A stretch of 64,000 nt of DNA from Dehalobacter sp. DCM (GTDB taxonomy: Bacteria; Bacillota; Desulfitobacteriia; Desulfitobacteriales; Syntrophobotulaceae), in the NCBI RefSeq assembly GCF_024972775.1, contig NZ_CP092282.1, positions 3,031,001 through 3,095,000 on the forward strand. The letters run 5' to 3'. The position numbers and the translations under genes were made by a program. Below the pieces are notes generated by a model, which had not been told where the DNA came from, did no database searches, and saw only the letters and a program-made list of their open reading frames with translations. Positions within the stretch are counted from its first letter, which is position 1. Every line of letters starts with the position of its first letter. This document shows positions 8,358 to 16,718 of this stretch, in pieces.

Positions 8358-8497
8358 ACGAACCTCCTATACGATGTACAATAAAATTCCTGCAGAGTAC
8401 CCTACAGGTACAGATATTGTAACACGCTTATAGAAGGCTGTAGTAACATGGCTTTACATCGTCTTTCTATCGTGTAATTAACTACCGTGTATAGTTC

Positions 8498-10426
8498 CTA
8501 AATAAACCGTTCGCATTCCAGCGGCGTCAGCCTCCGGATCAGCTTACCGACGCGAACAGGATGCACGTTGTTGAGGGAGTACCCACCATCCGTTTTAGAC
8601 TGGAGCGTCCCGCACAGATCGCCGTTTTCCACACCGTTCCGGCAGTCTAGCCCGGCGACGTCAGATTCGCACACCAGGTCGGTTGCATCCTTGTACTGTC
8701 TTGCGCTTTGGGTGCTGACCACCTCGTTTTGTGCGTATTCGTCACTTCGCTGCTGGGAAAAGACACAATGCCGATCAGTGGCCGTTACGGTATAGCTGAT
8801 GTCAGGCTGTACGCCGATGCCGTTCCCGCCGTTATGATCCTGCCGGTCGATAATATTACCGGCGATACAGTAGGTTTCGTCAGGTGACAGATCGGCACAT
8901 TCTTCATCTGGAAGAACAGCCGGCTGGGAAATCAGCGGCACGTTGTTACCCCCCGTGCCATATCGGGCGGACATCGTTGGGGCTATCTCATGGGGGCCAG
9001 TATAGCGCGAGTCAATGCCATGGTTCTCGAACAGTTCCGGTTGGTTCCCCAATACAAGAGGGGGATGTCCGTCCATCTGCGCCCGCAGCGTAGCTGTAAT
9101 ATTTTCAGTGATATCCATACGGTTGCCGCCCTGGTCATTCAGGCACAGCACCGATGGTACCATGTTTGTACCGCTTTCCGAAGCCTTTAGCGTTGGCGCG
9201 CATTCTTCCTGATAACCTATGCCTCCGGCTTTCGAACCCTGCCCAGCAGAAAAAGCAGCCGCAAACAGGAGTCCACCTGGATTTCTGCCACCGCCGCCGT
9301 CTGCGCCGGCCAAGGTAGGAGCAATACTTTCTTGAGTAAAAATTCGATCCTGTTGAGTATCCCAAGGTGTTAAACAATTTGAGCAGTCCTGATTCAGTGT
9401 TTCGGCAATAAAGGTCTGCTGCTTCATGCCAGGCTGAGCTTGTATCGCACCAGCCACGTCATTCAGTTCCCGCACTTCATCCCGCTGGTTACAGGCGAAG
9501 GCTACTGGCAGATTATCCGAGCAGGACAGGTTTTCTTTTTCTGTTGTTACATAACCATGTCCGCCGCCACCACCACTGCCACTGTAGAGGGAGGGCCAAA
9601 CACCGCCGCTTTCATAAATACGGCGGCTCTGCACATCCCACGGTGTCAGACATTCTCTGCCGTTATCTCCGTGATCGGACGGATTCCCGCCTGTATTTCC
9701 AGTGCCTTTTTCAGGACAGGCGGCAGCTCCTTGCCGCGTTTCTTCGCTCTCCGCAGAATCCCCAAACAAGCGGTCTTGCTCAAATAATATTTGGGGTGCG
9801 GTTCGGCCTGCAAAATCTGCGACAAGGTAGATGCGTTTCCTCCGTTGCGGGGTGCGGGGCCAGTATTGAGCATCCAATACTCTCCAAGCAACGGAGAATT
9901 GATCTCCCAATATGGCCCCAGCAGATTGCCATACCCCTCCCGGAGGTCGAGGTACAGATACGGTACTGTCAGCAATTCTGCAGGTTTCTTCGAGTACCGC
10001 CCTGAAGTCCTCGGAGTCTGAGGAACTGAAGGCTCCGGGGACATTTTCCCAGCACATATACCGAGGTCGAATAGCGTCAGCTGTCCTTCCGTTTGCTTTG
10101 TCATACGCTCTCATCTCCTTGATGACACGAACCTGCTCCATGAACAGCCCGGAACGCTCGCCCTGAAGGCCGGCACGTTTTCCTGCCACACTAAGATCCT
10201 GACAGGGTGAGCCCCCGCAGACCACATCCACGGGAGTCAGTTCGGCACCTTTCAGCTGTGTGATGTCGCCAACATGGAGCATATCCGGAAACCGTAATTT
10301 CGTGACTTTAATGGGAAACAGTTCGATTTCACTGGCCCATACAGGGGTAAAGCCCTGCCGGACGCCTGCCAGCGGAAATCCACCGATCCCGTCGAACAGG
10401 CTTCCGAGGGTCAGCAGTGAAGTCAC
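8498..10426 (-). CDS. DNA (cytosine-5) methyltransferase, 5' part, interrupted by the transposon
   Basis: Motif I is LFDGIGGFPLAG near the N-terminus. Motif IV is GGSPCQDLS with the catalytic Cys, motif VI is WENVPGAF and motif VIII is QRRKRIYLV. The frame then runs through a long target-recognition region (residues about 230-620) with repeated units such as APTLKAS, ATLRAQ and APTMSAR. It ends at LTPLECER, where the transposon begins, followed by FI and a stop. The remaining 53 codons (motif X) are at 2,877-3,038, so the product should be inactive or impaired. Start is GTG 10,426, overlapping the upstream stop (GTGA). In the intact gene it would sit between the deoxyribosyltransferase-like gene and prgI. 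Confidence 0.9.
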   Translation of the reverse strand: MTSLLTLGSLFDGIGGFPLAGVRQGFTPVWASEIELFPIKVTKLRFPDMLHVGDITQLKGAELTPVDVVCGGSPCQDLSVAGKRAGLQGERSGLFMEQVRVIKEMRAYDKANGRTADAIRPRYMCWENVPGAFSSSDSEDFRAVLEETCRIADSTVSVPRPPGGVWQSAGAILGDQFSVAWRVLDAQYWPRTPQRRKRIYLVADFAGRTAPQILFEQDRLFGDSAESEETRQGAAACPEKGTGNTGGNPSDHGDNGRECLTPWDVQSRRIYESGGVWPSLYSGSGGGGGHGYVTTEKENLSCSDNLPVAFACNQRDEVRELNDVAGAIQAQPGMKQQTFIAETLNQDCSNCLTPWDTQQDRIFTQESIAPTLAGADGGGGRNPGGLLFAAAFSAGQGSKAGGIGYQEECAPTLKASESGTNMVPSVLCLNDQGGNRMDITENITATLRAQMDGHPPLVLGNQPELFENHGIDSRYTGPHEIAPTMSARYGTGGNNVPLISQPAVLPDEECADLSPDETYCIAGNIIDRQDHNGGNGIGVQPDISYTVTATDRHCVFSQQRSDEYAQNEVVSTQSARQYKDATDLVCESDVAGLDCRNGVENGDLCGTLQSKTDGGYSLNNVHPVRVGKLIRRLTPLECERFI

Positions 10427-10983
10427 AGCTGCAGCTTCATGCCGGGGGTGGGCGCTTCCTCCAGCTCGATCTCCCTTTCTTTCGGGAAGTAGGACACATT
10501 GGGTGTACGGATGTCCCGCATCAACCGTTCGGCTTCCGTTGCCGCTTCTTCATAGGTATCAAAGGTTATCGGCTTGCCGTCATTCTTCAGCCAGGCTTCC
10601 GCCGCCCCGCATATTGAGCCGGCGCTCCGTCTTGCCCAGATGCCGTACTGTTTCATAGCGATTCCTCCCTTTATTTGTTCTGTCGATATGTTCTGTATTG
10701 GTATGCCGAGCCGCTCGGCCTCCGCGATCTCACAGCCCATTCCGTGGCTGATCCGCTTACCGCAAATCCACACCTCATCGCAAGAGGCCAATACCCGCAA
10801 GCCCATCTGAATGCCGGCCTCTCTTTCAGCGGGGACTGAGTCATCCAAGATTTGTGGGTACAGCATATGGACAGCTATGGGCGCACACCCTTGATCTACA
10901 GCGTAGCGGCAGGCGGCTCTGGCAAACCGAAGATTGTTTTCGATATCTCCTGCATAAGGAGAACAGATATAGACCAGTTTCAT
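10423..10983 (-). CDS. DUF4406/nucleoside deoxyribosyltransferase-like protein
   Basis: A 186-aa protein. The N-terminal part (residues 1-100, MKLVYICSPYAGDIENN, then LASCDEVWICGKRISHGMGCEI) matches the DUF4406 / nucleoside 2-deoxyribosyltransferase-like fold common in ICEs and phages. The second part (from about MKQYGIWARR) is a separate small domain. Start ATG 10,983 overlaps the stop of the VirB6-like gene; the frame upstream is only overlap with that gene. The C-terminus PTPGMKLQL carries the tail shared with several other ICE proteins. The substrate is unknown. Confidence 0.75.
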   Translation of the reverse strand: MKLVYICSPYAGDIENNLRFARAACRYAVDQGCAPIAVHMLYPQILDDSVPAEREAGIQMGLRVLASCDEVWICGKRISHGMGCEIAEAERLGIPIQNISTEQIKGGIAMKQYGIWARRSAGSICGAAEAWLKNDGKPITFDTYEEAATEAERLMRDIRTPNVSYFPKEREIELEEAPTPGMKLQL

Positions 10984-11885
10984 TTCGCTGCCACCGCCTT
11001 TACCACAGTGCGCGTCATGTTGACAGCGGTTTGAGCAGTATATACCGCACTCATGAGGTTGGCCTTGGTGCTGGTGTCCAGTCCGAAGGCTCCGGCGATG
11101 CGGGGGATTTCTCCGGCTGCCAACATCAACCCCAGCCCCAGCAGAACGTGATCTTTGATTACCATCAATCCTGCGATGAGAATGGTAGACTGCAAAAAAG
11201 CCGTCAGACACAAGCCGACAATCTGCTTGCACCAGCTCACAAAACCGTCCAAGTATCCCCTTGGTACGCTAAACATGTAAAGGCTGCCAACCGCGATCTG
11301 AATGAGCAGAATACCGCCGCGCTTCAGATTTGCAAAAAACACCTTGATCACTGCATAGCCCATCATGATGAGAATGAACAGCATCATGATGGGGTTTATA
11401 GTACTTCCGGCACCTCCAAACACGCCGGCCGTTCCTGCAGCTTCCAATGTTCCAGCTGATGACAGTGAATTGATGATGTTACCCGCGAGAGTATCCACAC
11501 CGGAGCCATATCCGGTAATGCCGGCCGTGAAGCTGCTCTGCAGGGAAACGGAGAGCTTATACAGCTCCACAGGCACCGTGGAAAACAACCCCACCGCCAG
11601 AAAGCCCTTGAGAATGTTGAGCGCTGTATCCTTCACGCTTCCCCGGCCGGACTGATACTCGATGCCGCACTCAAAGACGGATACCACCAGCCCTGTGCCG
11701 TAAAGCGCCCAAGCCAGATAAAAAAAGAACAGGACAATGGATTTCACCCAGGTCATTTCGAACAGATCGGCGCCCATATTGCCCATAGCAGAAAAAAAGT
11801 TGCCGAGAAAGCCGATGATCTGACCATAGACCCAATCCAGAATCTGTTTCAGCACGGTATCGGCTGCAAAGTCCCATATGAACAT
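10980..11885 (-). CDS. VirB6/TrbL-like conjugation channel protein
   Basis: About 300 aa with five or more membrane segments (around residues 45-75, 95-115, 165-185, 200-220, 235-265) and a Gly/Ser-rich central loop. The C-terminal part (FGLDTSTKANLMSAVYTAQTA) is soluble. This topology and the ICE context fit the polytopic VirB6/TrbL subunit of the mating channel. I chose ATG 11,885 because AAGGAGG lies 9 nt upstream; ATG 11,891 is too close to it. The stop overlaps the next gene. Confidence 0.8.
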   Translation of the reverse strand: MFIWDFAADTVLKQILDWVYGQIIGFLGNFFSAMGNMGADLFEMTWVKSIVLFFFYLAWALYGTGLVVSVFECGIEYQSGRGSVKDTALNILKGFLAVGLFSTVPVELYKLSVSLQSSFTAGITGYGSGVDTLAGNIINSLSSAGTLEAAGTAGVFGGAGSTINPIMMLFILIMMGYAVIKVFFANLKRGGILLIQIAVGSLYMFSVPRGYLDGFVSWCKQIVGLCLTAFLQSTILIAGLMVIKDHVLLGLGLMLAAGEIPRIAGAFGLDTSTKANLMSAVYTAQTAVNMTRTVVKAVAAK

Positions 11886-11903
11886 GGGCATCACCTCCTT
11901 GAC

Positions 11904-11936
11904 AAAAAAATAAAGAGCCTGATCTTATATAGGCTC
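11904..11936 (-). terminator. Intrinsic terminator between HD-GYP and VirB6-like genes
   Basis: On the minus strand GAGCCT, a ten-base loop, AGGCTC, then TTTATTTTTTT. It lies after the HD-GYP stop and just before the VirB6-like ribosome site. Confidence 0.75.
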
Positions 11937-11953
11937 AAAATGGTTAATGAGAA

Positions 11954-12610
11954 TTATTTTGATTGATGTTCGCAAATCTGATCTTCTTTCAGCCGGGCAA
12001 AGGCATTCTCATTTTCAAGAAAAATCTGTGTCAGCACCGGATCAAACTGAGTTCCGGCGTTTGCCTGTAACTCACGACAGGCAATTTCATGGGACATTGC
12101 GTCTTTATATGTCCTTTTGTTCGTGATGGTGTCGTAGGCATCGCATATTGCTATAATCCGGGCAATGAGTGGAATGTCAACCGTTCCAATCCCATAAGGA
12201 TATCCTTTGCCGTCCCATCTTTCGTGATGATATTCCGCAGCTTGAAATGCCGGCAGCAACAGGTGCTTTGGAATCCCAAAAACCACGCCATCCTCGAATT
12301 CCTCGTACAGTATTCTCGCATGCACCGGATGAAGTTGAATCATTCGTTCTTCCTCTTTCGTAAGCGCCCCGTTCTTTACCAATAACTGCCGCGGAATCCA
12401 CACCTTGCCGATATCGTGGTAAAATGCGGCCGCCCCAAAATGTTTGTACCCATTCCAAGCTGCATCGTCTTTGTAAATCCCAGATTCATATGCCATTTCA
12501 GTAAGCGTACCTGTCAGTACCCCGACCCGACGCATATGCTCTTTTTCCTTCTCCGGCAGAACATTGACAAAGCCTCGAATGTGGGTTCTTCGTTCCGTTT
12601 CTTTTTTCAT
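11954..12610 (-). CDS. HD-GYP domain phosphohydrolase
   Basis: A 218-aa single-domain protein. The HD pair is in FYHDIGKVWIP, and HHERWDGKGYPYG gives the HD-GYP signature, followed by ICDAYDTITNKRTYKDA. This family hydrolyses cyclic di-GMP or related nucleotides; there is no receiver or sensor domain here. It sits in the ICE between the DUF3852-like and VirB6-like genes, framed by terminators on both sides. An effect on transfer or surface behaviour is inferred. Confidence 0.87.
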   Translation of the reverse strand: MKKETERRTHIRGFVNVLPEKEKEHMRRVGVLTGTLTEMAYESGIYKDDAAWNGYKHFGAAAFYHDIGKVWIPRQLLVKNGALTKEEERMIQLHPVHARILYEEFEDGVVFGIPKHLLLPAFQAAEYHHERWDGKGYPYGIGTVDIPLIARIIAICDAYDTITNKRTYKDAMSHEIACRELQANAGTQFDPVLTQIFLENENAFARLKEDQICEHQSK

Positions 12611-12629
12611 TTAGCGTTTCCTTTCGTGT

Positions 12630-12666
12630 AAAAAAATTAGAGGGACAGGTTTGTTGCCTGTCCCTC
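12630..12666 (-). terminator. Intrinsic terminator upstream of the HD-GYP gene
   Basis: On the minus strand GAGGGACAGG, loop CAACAAA, CCTGTCCCTC, then TAATTTTTTT. A perfect 10-bp stem about 20 nt before the HD-GYP start. Confidence 0.8.
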
Positions 12667-12817
12667 ATGGATCGCTGCACAATATTGTTCGTGGCCAATT
12701 ATGACAGAAACCTGCCCCGCAATACTTGCATAAGGATGATGGAAATAAGTAGTATCATGTGATATGATCGAAATATCGATAAACAGGAATTTGTACTATT
12801 ACTATAGAGGTAAGAAT

Positions 12818-13258
12818 ATGACAAATAGAGAAGTAATAGCATTTTACAAAAACAAAAATAGTCACTATGAGTTATCAGATGAATTTGTAAAAAAATATCA
12901 ACAACCGAAAGGCGGATATATAGAATATGCTATAGAGTTAGGATTAACAGTTAATAAGTCTTTAGCGGAACCAAATCAGCGATGGCATTTGTTAGAATCA
13001 TATTATGGTCAAAAGAAAGAGCAAAAAAAACTAGACTTAGATGCAAAAGCTACGTGCTGGGACCTCAAATGGCAAAATGGAGGTTTTATATGTCCAGAAC
13101 TATTACTTTGGATGGCAGAGGCTGCTGGCTACAATATATCAGAGGCTATGCAAGAAGCTGAAAAACTTTGCGTCGATAACAAACGTTCACAAGCACATGA
13201 AAAAATCAAGAAATTAATTACATGGGAAATGATTGAAAACAAAATCAAAAATTCATAA
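12818..13258 (+). CDS. Hypothetical protein, 146 aa, AT-rich cargo gene
   Basis: I do not recognise this protein. ATG 12,818 (MTNREVIAFY) is preceded by AGAGGTAAGAAT; the frame could extend to 12,764 but without a site. It is a soluble, Lys- and Trp-containing protein (CWDLKWQNGG, CPELLLWMAEAAG). The region is clearly richer in A and T than its neighbours and lies on the opposite strand, so it looks recently acquired. It has its own terminator (13,288-13,329). A phage- or plasmid-defence or anti-defence role is possible but unsupported. Confidence 0.7.
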   Translation: MTNREVIAFYKNKNSHYELSDEFVKKYQQPKGGYIEYAIELGLTVNKSLAEPNQRWHLLESYYGQKKEQKKLDLDAKATCWDLKWQNGGFICPELLLWMAEAAGYNISEAMQEAEKLCVDNKRSQAHEKIKKLITWEMIENKIKNS

Positions 13259-13287
13259 TGCGTCTACTCGATAACTTCCAATTTGTT

Positions 13288-13329
13288 GAGCAGGCCGAAT
13301 CCTAATCAAAGGAGTCGACCTGCTCTTTT
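13288..13329 (+). terminator. Terminator of the AT-rich + strand gene
   Basis: GAGCAGG and CCTGCTC pair around a 24-nt loop and are followed by TTTTCG. It lies 30 nt after the stop at 13,258. Confidence 0.55.
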
Positions 13330-13331
13330 CG

Positions 13332-13670
13332 TCACATCCCAAGTATAGACCAGATATAGAGCGGAGCCGTTAACGTGAACACCAAACAGGCGAACAGGAT
13401 CGCCGGCGCGGCCCATTCAAATTGACCATGTTTCCGATAATCAAAGTAAGCCGTACCCAACTTTGCAAAAAAGAACACGGCCAGGACCAAGTCAATGGCA
13501 GGAAACACAACCTTGTTGACCACGGTTTTGATCTGGCTGGAAGCGTCGTTCCATGTGCTCTGTATCGCACCAGCCACGTCGCCGCTACCTGCGGCATATG
13601 CGTTTGTCGCAAAAAGGCAGGTCAGAAGAAGAGCGACGCAGAGAACCGAGAGAATACGTTTCAGTTTCAT
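13332..13670 (-). CDS. DUF3852-like small membrane protein with signal peptide
   Basis: A 112-aa protein with a signal peptide (LSVLCVALLLTCLFATNAYA, cleavage about residue 26) and two hydrophobic segments (about 55-72 and 88-108). The sequence after the peptide (GDVAGAIQSTWNDASSQIKTVV) and the two-helix topology match the DUF3852 family of clostridial ICEs. These resemble VirB2-type pilins in size and layout; a pilin-like role is inferred. AAAGGTGG precedes the ATG. Confidence 0.78.
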   Translation of the reverse strand: MKLKRILSVLCVALLLTCLFATNAYAAGSGDVAGAIQSTWNDASSQIKTVVNKVVFPAIDLVLAVFFFAKLGTAYFDYRKHGQFEWAAPAILFACLVFTLTAPLYIWSILGM

Positions 13671-13705
13671 AGAATAATTCCACCTTTCTATATAATTGTT
13701 TTACA

Positions 13706-13745
13706 TGAAAAAGGACCGCAAAGATGTTACTCTGCGATCCTTTTT
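13706..13745 (-). terminator. Intrinsic terminator before the DUF3852-like gene
   Basis: On the minus strand GGATCGCAGAG pairs with CTTTGCGGTCC and is followed by TTTTTCATG. It lies between the 564-aa secreted protein and the DUF3852-like gene. Confidence 0.8.
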
Positions 13746-13757
13746 CTTTTCTGAGGG

Positions 13758-15452
13758 TTAGGGTTTTACAGGGGCGATATGCCAGTCCGACCAGAGGTTG
13801 CCCTGTATGTTGACAGAGTCTGTGAGGTTCGCTGACAACATTCCGGCTGGCGTCCAGCAGTCAATGAGCCATGTGTACGCCGTGTAACTTCCGTCCGGGA
13901 ACCAAATGGGTGTGAAGTGTGTCCGGCGATTATAGGTCGAGTATTTGTTGGATGCGAACTCAAACTTGGCGTTGTATCCGGATTGCGTTTGCTCCAGCAG
14001 CCGCCAGTATGTCTTATATTGAGATTCAGGGAAATAGGTCACGGCGGTCTGTGCATCTGTCACTGCCGACGACTGGTTGGTACTGACATTTGCCGTGGTG
14101 GTCTGGTTGATGCCATAGCCGGATTTCAGGGTCTTACCCGAAGCGGTGGGGTCTTTGGCATCTGGAACGATGCTCATTACGGCGGAAAGGCTTGCTCTAT
14201 AGGAAATCCAGTCGAACTCCCACCAGCCTTCGTCTACCCAATATCCGGTATCTTCACCCGTAGAAATCCATACCCAATTGGCATGCCACCAGGGGCGCCA
14301 GATTCCCCACGATGCAGAGGTATTCTGCGCTTTGCTTGGTACAGATGGTGTGGTGTAGGAGTTGTTGCGGTCATCCGCCACTGGATTGGGCGGATCATTT
14401 CCTGAGAGATCGATGATCTTTGCTGTGATAATCCCTTGGCTTGCCGAGCCGCCGCCAGTTACTGATACGCGAATAGTCATCGTTTGCGGAGTGGCCGGTG
14501 TTGTCCATCGCACCCACACCAGTTGACTGTCGCCTGACGGATAATAGACGCCGCTTACCGTATAGGTTTGGCCGCCGATAGTAAATTTAACCGTAACAGG
14601 ATGATCCGGATCGGCCTGTCCGCCCCGCACAGTTACAGAGGTTATTACATCTGTGTTGACGCGGTATTCGTAGTCAACCGTGCTGACTTCGGTAGGGTCC
14701 GCTTCAGCTCCATTGAACCGCACGATACCAAGCCCAAGGGATGAGATGATGTCCGTATCCGAGGCGGCAGTAGTTGTGGAGCCGCTCCATGCAGGATAAC
14801 CGAGATCCGCGGTTTGGAGAAACATCGCCAGTGGCAGATTTTTGTGGCTGAGAGACACCATCTTACTTCGCAAACCGCCATCCAGCTGCTGGTCAAAAAG
14901 TGCTGCCTCCGTAGCGGTCAGGGCGTACTTAATCCCGCCGAAAGTCATGTACGCAATGGGTTCTAGTAGAATCTTATACTCGCCATTGATTAATATATCG
15001 TAATTCATGCCAGTAACATCAGCAATGCGCATCAGTACATATTCCGAGCAAAAATATCGTTTAATTTCCTCAATGCTGGATTGCCCGCTACCAGAGCTAA
15101 TAATTCGTGGCAGAGGTATATCAACTTTTATACACAAATACTTTGAAGTAGATGGTGTAATAGATCTTCCATTTGTATACGCTAACTTTGATATTTTCCC
15201 GAAATGTACAGCCACCGTAGGTGTTATATTGGTGAAGTCAATGGGAGTCGTGACTGCTGTCTTATCACTTGCCCGAACAACAGTTATCCTGACACCCTCA
15301 TCCCCGGAATTCCAGTAATTTTCGCCGGTACCACTGCCCATCCCACCGCCTCCGTGGTCTATGTTTCCATCACCTTCAGCGTAGGCTTTAATGGGCGAAA
15401 ACAAAAATATCAGCAGTACCAGTGTAAGGAAAATGCTGAGTTGTCGTTTCAT
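13758..15452 (-). CDS. Secreted ICE protein of unknown function, 564 aa
   Basis: A signal peptide (residues 1-25, LTLVLLIFLFSPIKAYA) leads a mature protein rich in Gly, Ser, Thr, Trp and Tyr. It is predicted mostly beta-structured. A Gly-rich stretch follows the cleavage site, and an aromatic patch (WGIWRPWWHANWVWIS) lies near residue 385. No sortase motif or C-terminal anchor is present. It lies between two small envelope proteins and next to the Tad-like operon, so a part of the conjugative surface apparatus is likely. I do not recognise a named domain. AAGGAGGG precedes the ATG. Confidence 0.75.
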   Translation of the reverse strand: MKRQLSIFLTLVLLIFLFSPIKAYAEGDGNIDHGGGGMGSGTGENYWNSGDEGVRITVVRASDKTAVTTPIDFTNITPTVAVHFGKISKLAYTNGRSITPSTSKYLCIKVDIPLPRIISSGSGQSSIEEIKRYFCSEYVLMRIADVTGMNYDILINGEYKILLEPIAYMTFGGIKYALTATEAALFDQQLDGGLRSKMVSLSHKNLPLAMFLQTADLGYPAWSGSTTTAASDTDIISSLGLGIVRFNGAEADPTEVSTVDYEYRVNTDVITSVTVRGGQADPDHPVTVKFTIGGQTYTVSGVYYPSGDSQLVWVRWTTPATPQTMTIRVSVTGGGSASQGIITAKIIDLSGNDPPNPVADDRNNSYTTPSVPSKAQNTSASWGIWRPWWHANWVWISTGEDTGYWVDEGWWEFDWISYRASLSAVMSIVPDAKDPTASGKTLKSGYGINQTTTANVSTNQSSAVTDAQTAVTYFPESQYKTYWRLLEQTQSGYNAKFEFASNKYSTYNRRTHFTPIWFPDGSYTAYTWLIDCWTPAGMLSANLTDSVNIQGNLWSDWHIAPVKP

Positions 15453-15472
15453 TTATACCCTCCTTAAACAAC

Positions 15473-15500
15473 AAAAAGCACCGAAACTCGGTGCTTTTTG
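15473..15500 (-). terminator. Intrinsic terminator (bidirectional)
   Basis: AAAAAGCACCGA and TCGGTGCTTTTT pair perfectly around a short loop. It lies between the DUF6550-like gene and the 564-aa secreted protein and has T runs on both sides. Confidence 0.85.
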
Positions 15501-15519
15501 CTTATTAAAAAACTATACT

Positions 15520-16065
15520 TCAGTTCATGTTGCCAACCTGTTTATTGATATCACCTTCACCGCCCACGGTTTCTTGATCGACACCCCCACCATTATCGTC
15601 AATCCATCCAAAACCGGGTACATAGATTTTTCCGTCCTTCTTATCTCCGGATTTCGGTGTTGAGGATGACGATGTACCGCTGTCAGAATTGGTGACCTTC
15701 TGTCCGTCTGGCTTTTGAGAGGGATTAGTTTTTGCTTCCTCCGAAGGCGCAGTGGGTTTCGTCACTTCTGCCTGAATGCTCTGATCAGTTCCAGTGGAAT
15801 TTCCGGTATCTGTCACCTGAGAAGCTGATTCGGTCGGGGTCGTGGGCTTTACGCTGACTTCCGGAGTTGAAGTCGGAGTTCCCGCAGTCGCAGGAGTTGA
15901 AACAGAGGGAGTCACAGTGTTTGTTGCCATAGTGGAAGGCTGCACATCTGCTTCTTTGGGTGCCACTGCTATAAACTGCGAGGCTATCGCTATGACAAGG
16001 ACGACACACACGACACCGAGTCCGGCAAGCGTGAGCCGCTTTTTTGCTTTTTCTGTCAGTTTCAT
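15520..16065 (-). CDS. DUF6550-like membrane-anchored protein
   Basis: A 181-aa protein with one N-terminal membrane segment (residues about 12-32, LAGLGVVCVVLVIAIASQF) and a long Ser/Thr/Pro-rich extracellular stretch (about 45-140). A short conserved end follows, KIYVPGFGWIDDNGGG. This layout matches DUF6550 proteins of clostridial ICEs. It is probably a wall-spanning stalk, separated from the Tad-like operon by about 100 bp. AAAAGGAGG precedes the ATG. Confidence 0.72.
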   Translation of the reverse strand: MKLTEKAKKRLTLAGLGVVCVVLVIAIASQFIAVAPKEADVQPSTMATNTVTPSVSTPATAGTPTSTPEVSVKPTTPTESASQVTDTGNSTGTDQSIQAEVTKPTAPSEEAKTNPSQKPDGQKVTNSDSGTSSSSTPKSGDKKDGKIYVPGFGWIDDNGGGVDQETVGGEGDINKQVGNMN

Positions 16066-16166
16066 GGTATGTTACCTCCTTTTAAACGTTGGTTGATAAT
16101 TTCCTTTTTTCAGTATCACACATTACCACAGACTTTTCCGCAAGTCTATGGGCCATTTTTAAGTTC

Positions 16167-16718
16167 TTAAAATAAAGGCATATATTTTGCCTGAACCTTA
16201 ACATTAATGATCATCGGCGGCAGAAGGTTTCCGGCAAAGGATACCGGAACCTCCAGCCGTATCACTGTATCAGCCAGAAAGCCGTTCGTATTGTCAGGAT
16301 TCGACGGAGCCAGCGGCATGTTCCGAAGGCTGACTGACAGTCCGGATATCCTGAATTCCACGTTGTTTCCGGTATATTTCACTTGGTAGCCGTTCTCCTG
16401 CGTAAGCCCCAGCACCTTGTCCAGCCGGCTGTAAATGTCGCCGTAATTGAGACTTTGCTCGAACTCGGCCGCCGAAGGCTGATATGCTCCGCTATAGCCC
16501 TCCCTCACGCCGTGATACACGTTTTCATAATTATCATTTACGGTCGATATCACAGCGGATTGAACCGCATCCCTAACACCCTGGGCGATGATCATCAGCC
16601 GGATGCCTTCGGAAGCGGCACAAAGGAACAGCAGCAAGGCCAGGGTGACCGCAACGGTGAGGGGAAAGGCCGTCCCTTTCTTGCTTTTGAGTATAGCACA
16701 TAATTTTCCATTTGTCAC
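16167..16718 (-). CDS. TadE/TadF-like minor pilin
   Basis: A 183-aa protein with one N-terminal hydrophobic segment (residues about 15-40, GTAFPLTVAVTLALLLFLCA) after a short basic start, then a beta-rich domain. This is the layout of TadE/TadF pseudopilins. The GTG start at 16,718 overlaps the stop of the DUF4320-like gene, with GAGGTG upstream. It is the last gene of the Tad-like operon. There is no classical Gly-x4-Glu processing motif. Confidence 0.72.
   Translation of the reverse strand: MTNGKLCAILKSKKGTAFPLTVAVTLALLLFLCAASEGIRLMIIAQGVRDAVQSAVISTVNDNYENVYHGVREGYSGAYQPSAAEFEQSLNYGDIYSRLDKVLGLTQENGYQVKYTGNNVEFRISGLSVSLRNMPLAPSNPDNTNGFLADTVIRLEVPVSFAGNLLPPMIINVKVQAKYMPLF

Larger units (their letters stand above)
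3039..8512. mobile_element. Tn554-like / recombinase-trio transposon inserted in the methyltransferase gene
   Basis: The unit carries three overlapping tyrosine recombinase genes, a DUF6262/TnpC-like gene and a 69-codon gene. On the minus strand the right junction reads GAATGCGAACGG then TTTATTTAG, and the left junction reads AACGCAAGG then CTTCAAGGG. Removing one 5,468-bp unit (3,039-8,506) joins ECER to LQGFPD in frame and restores 693 codons, with no target duplication. The 6-bp sequences at the two ends differ (GCAAGG and GAACGG), as in Tn554 family transposition. Both ends share TTTRTTTAG near the tip and the 11-bp inverted repeat ACACGATAGAA (3,068-3,078, and inverted at 8,465-8,475). 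CATGGCTTT occurs as a direct repeat near each end. Confidence 0.9.

Noticed and set aside
10984-11232. N-terminal extension of the deoxyribosyltransferase-like frame
   Set aside because: It overlaps the VirB6-like gene and has low-complexity Arg/His content; ATG 10,983 is coupled to that gene's stop.
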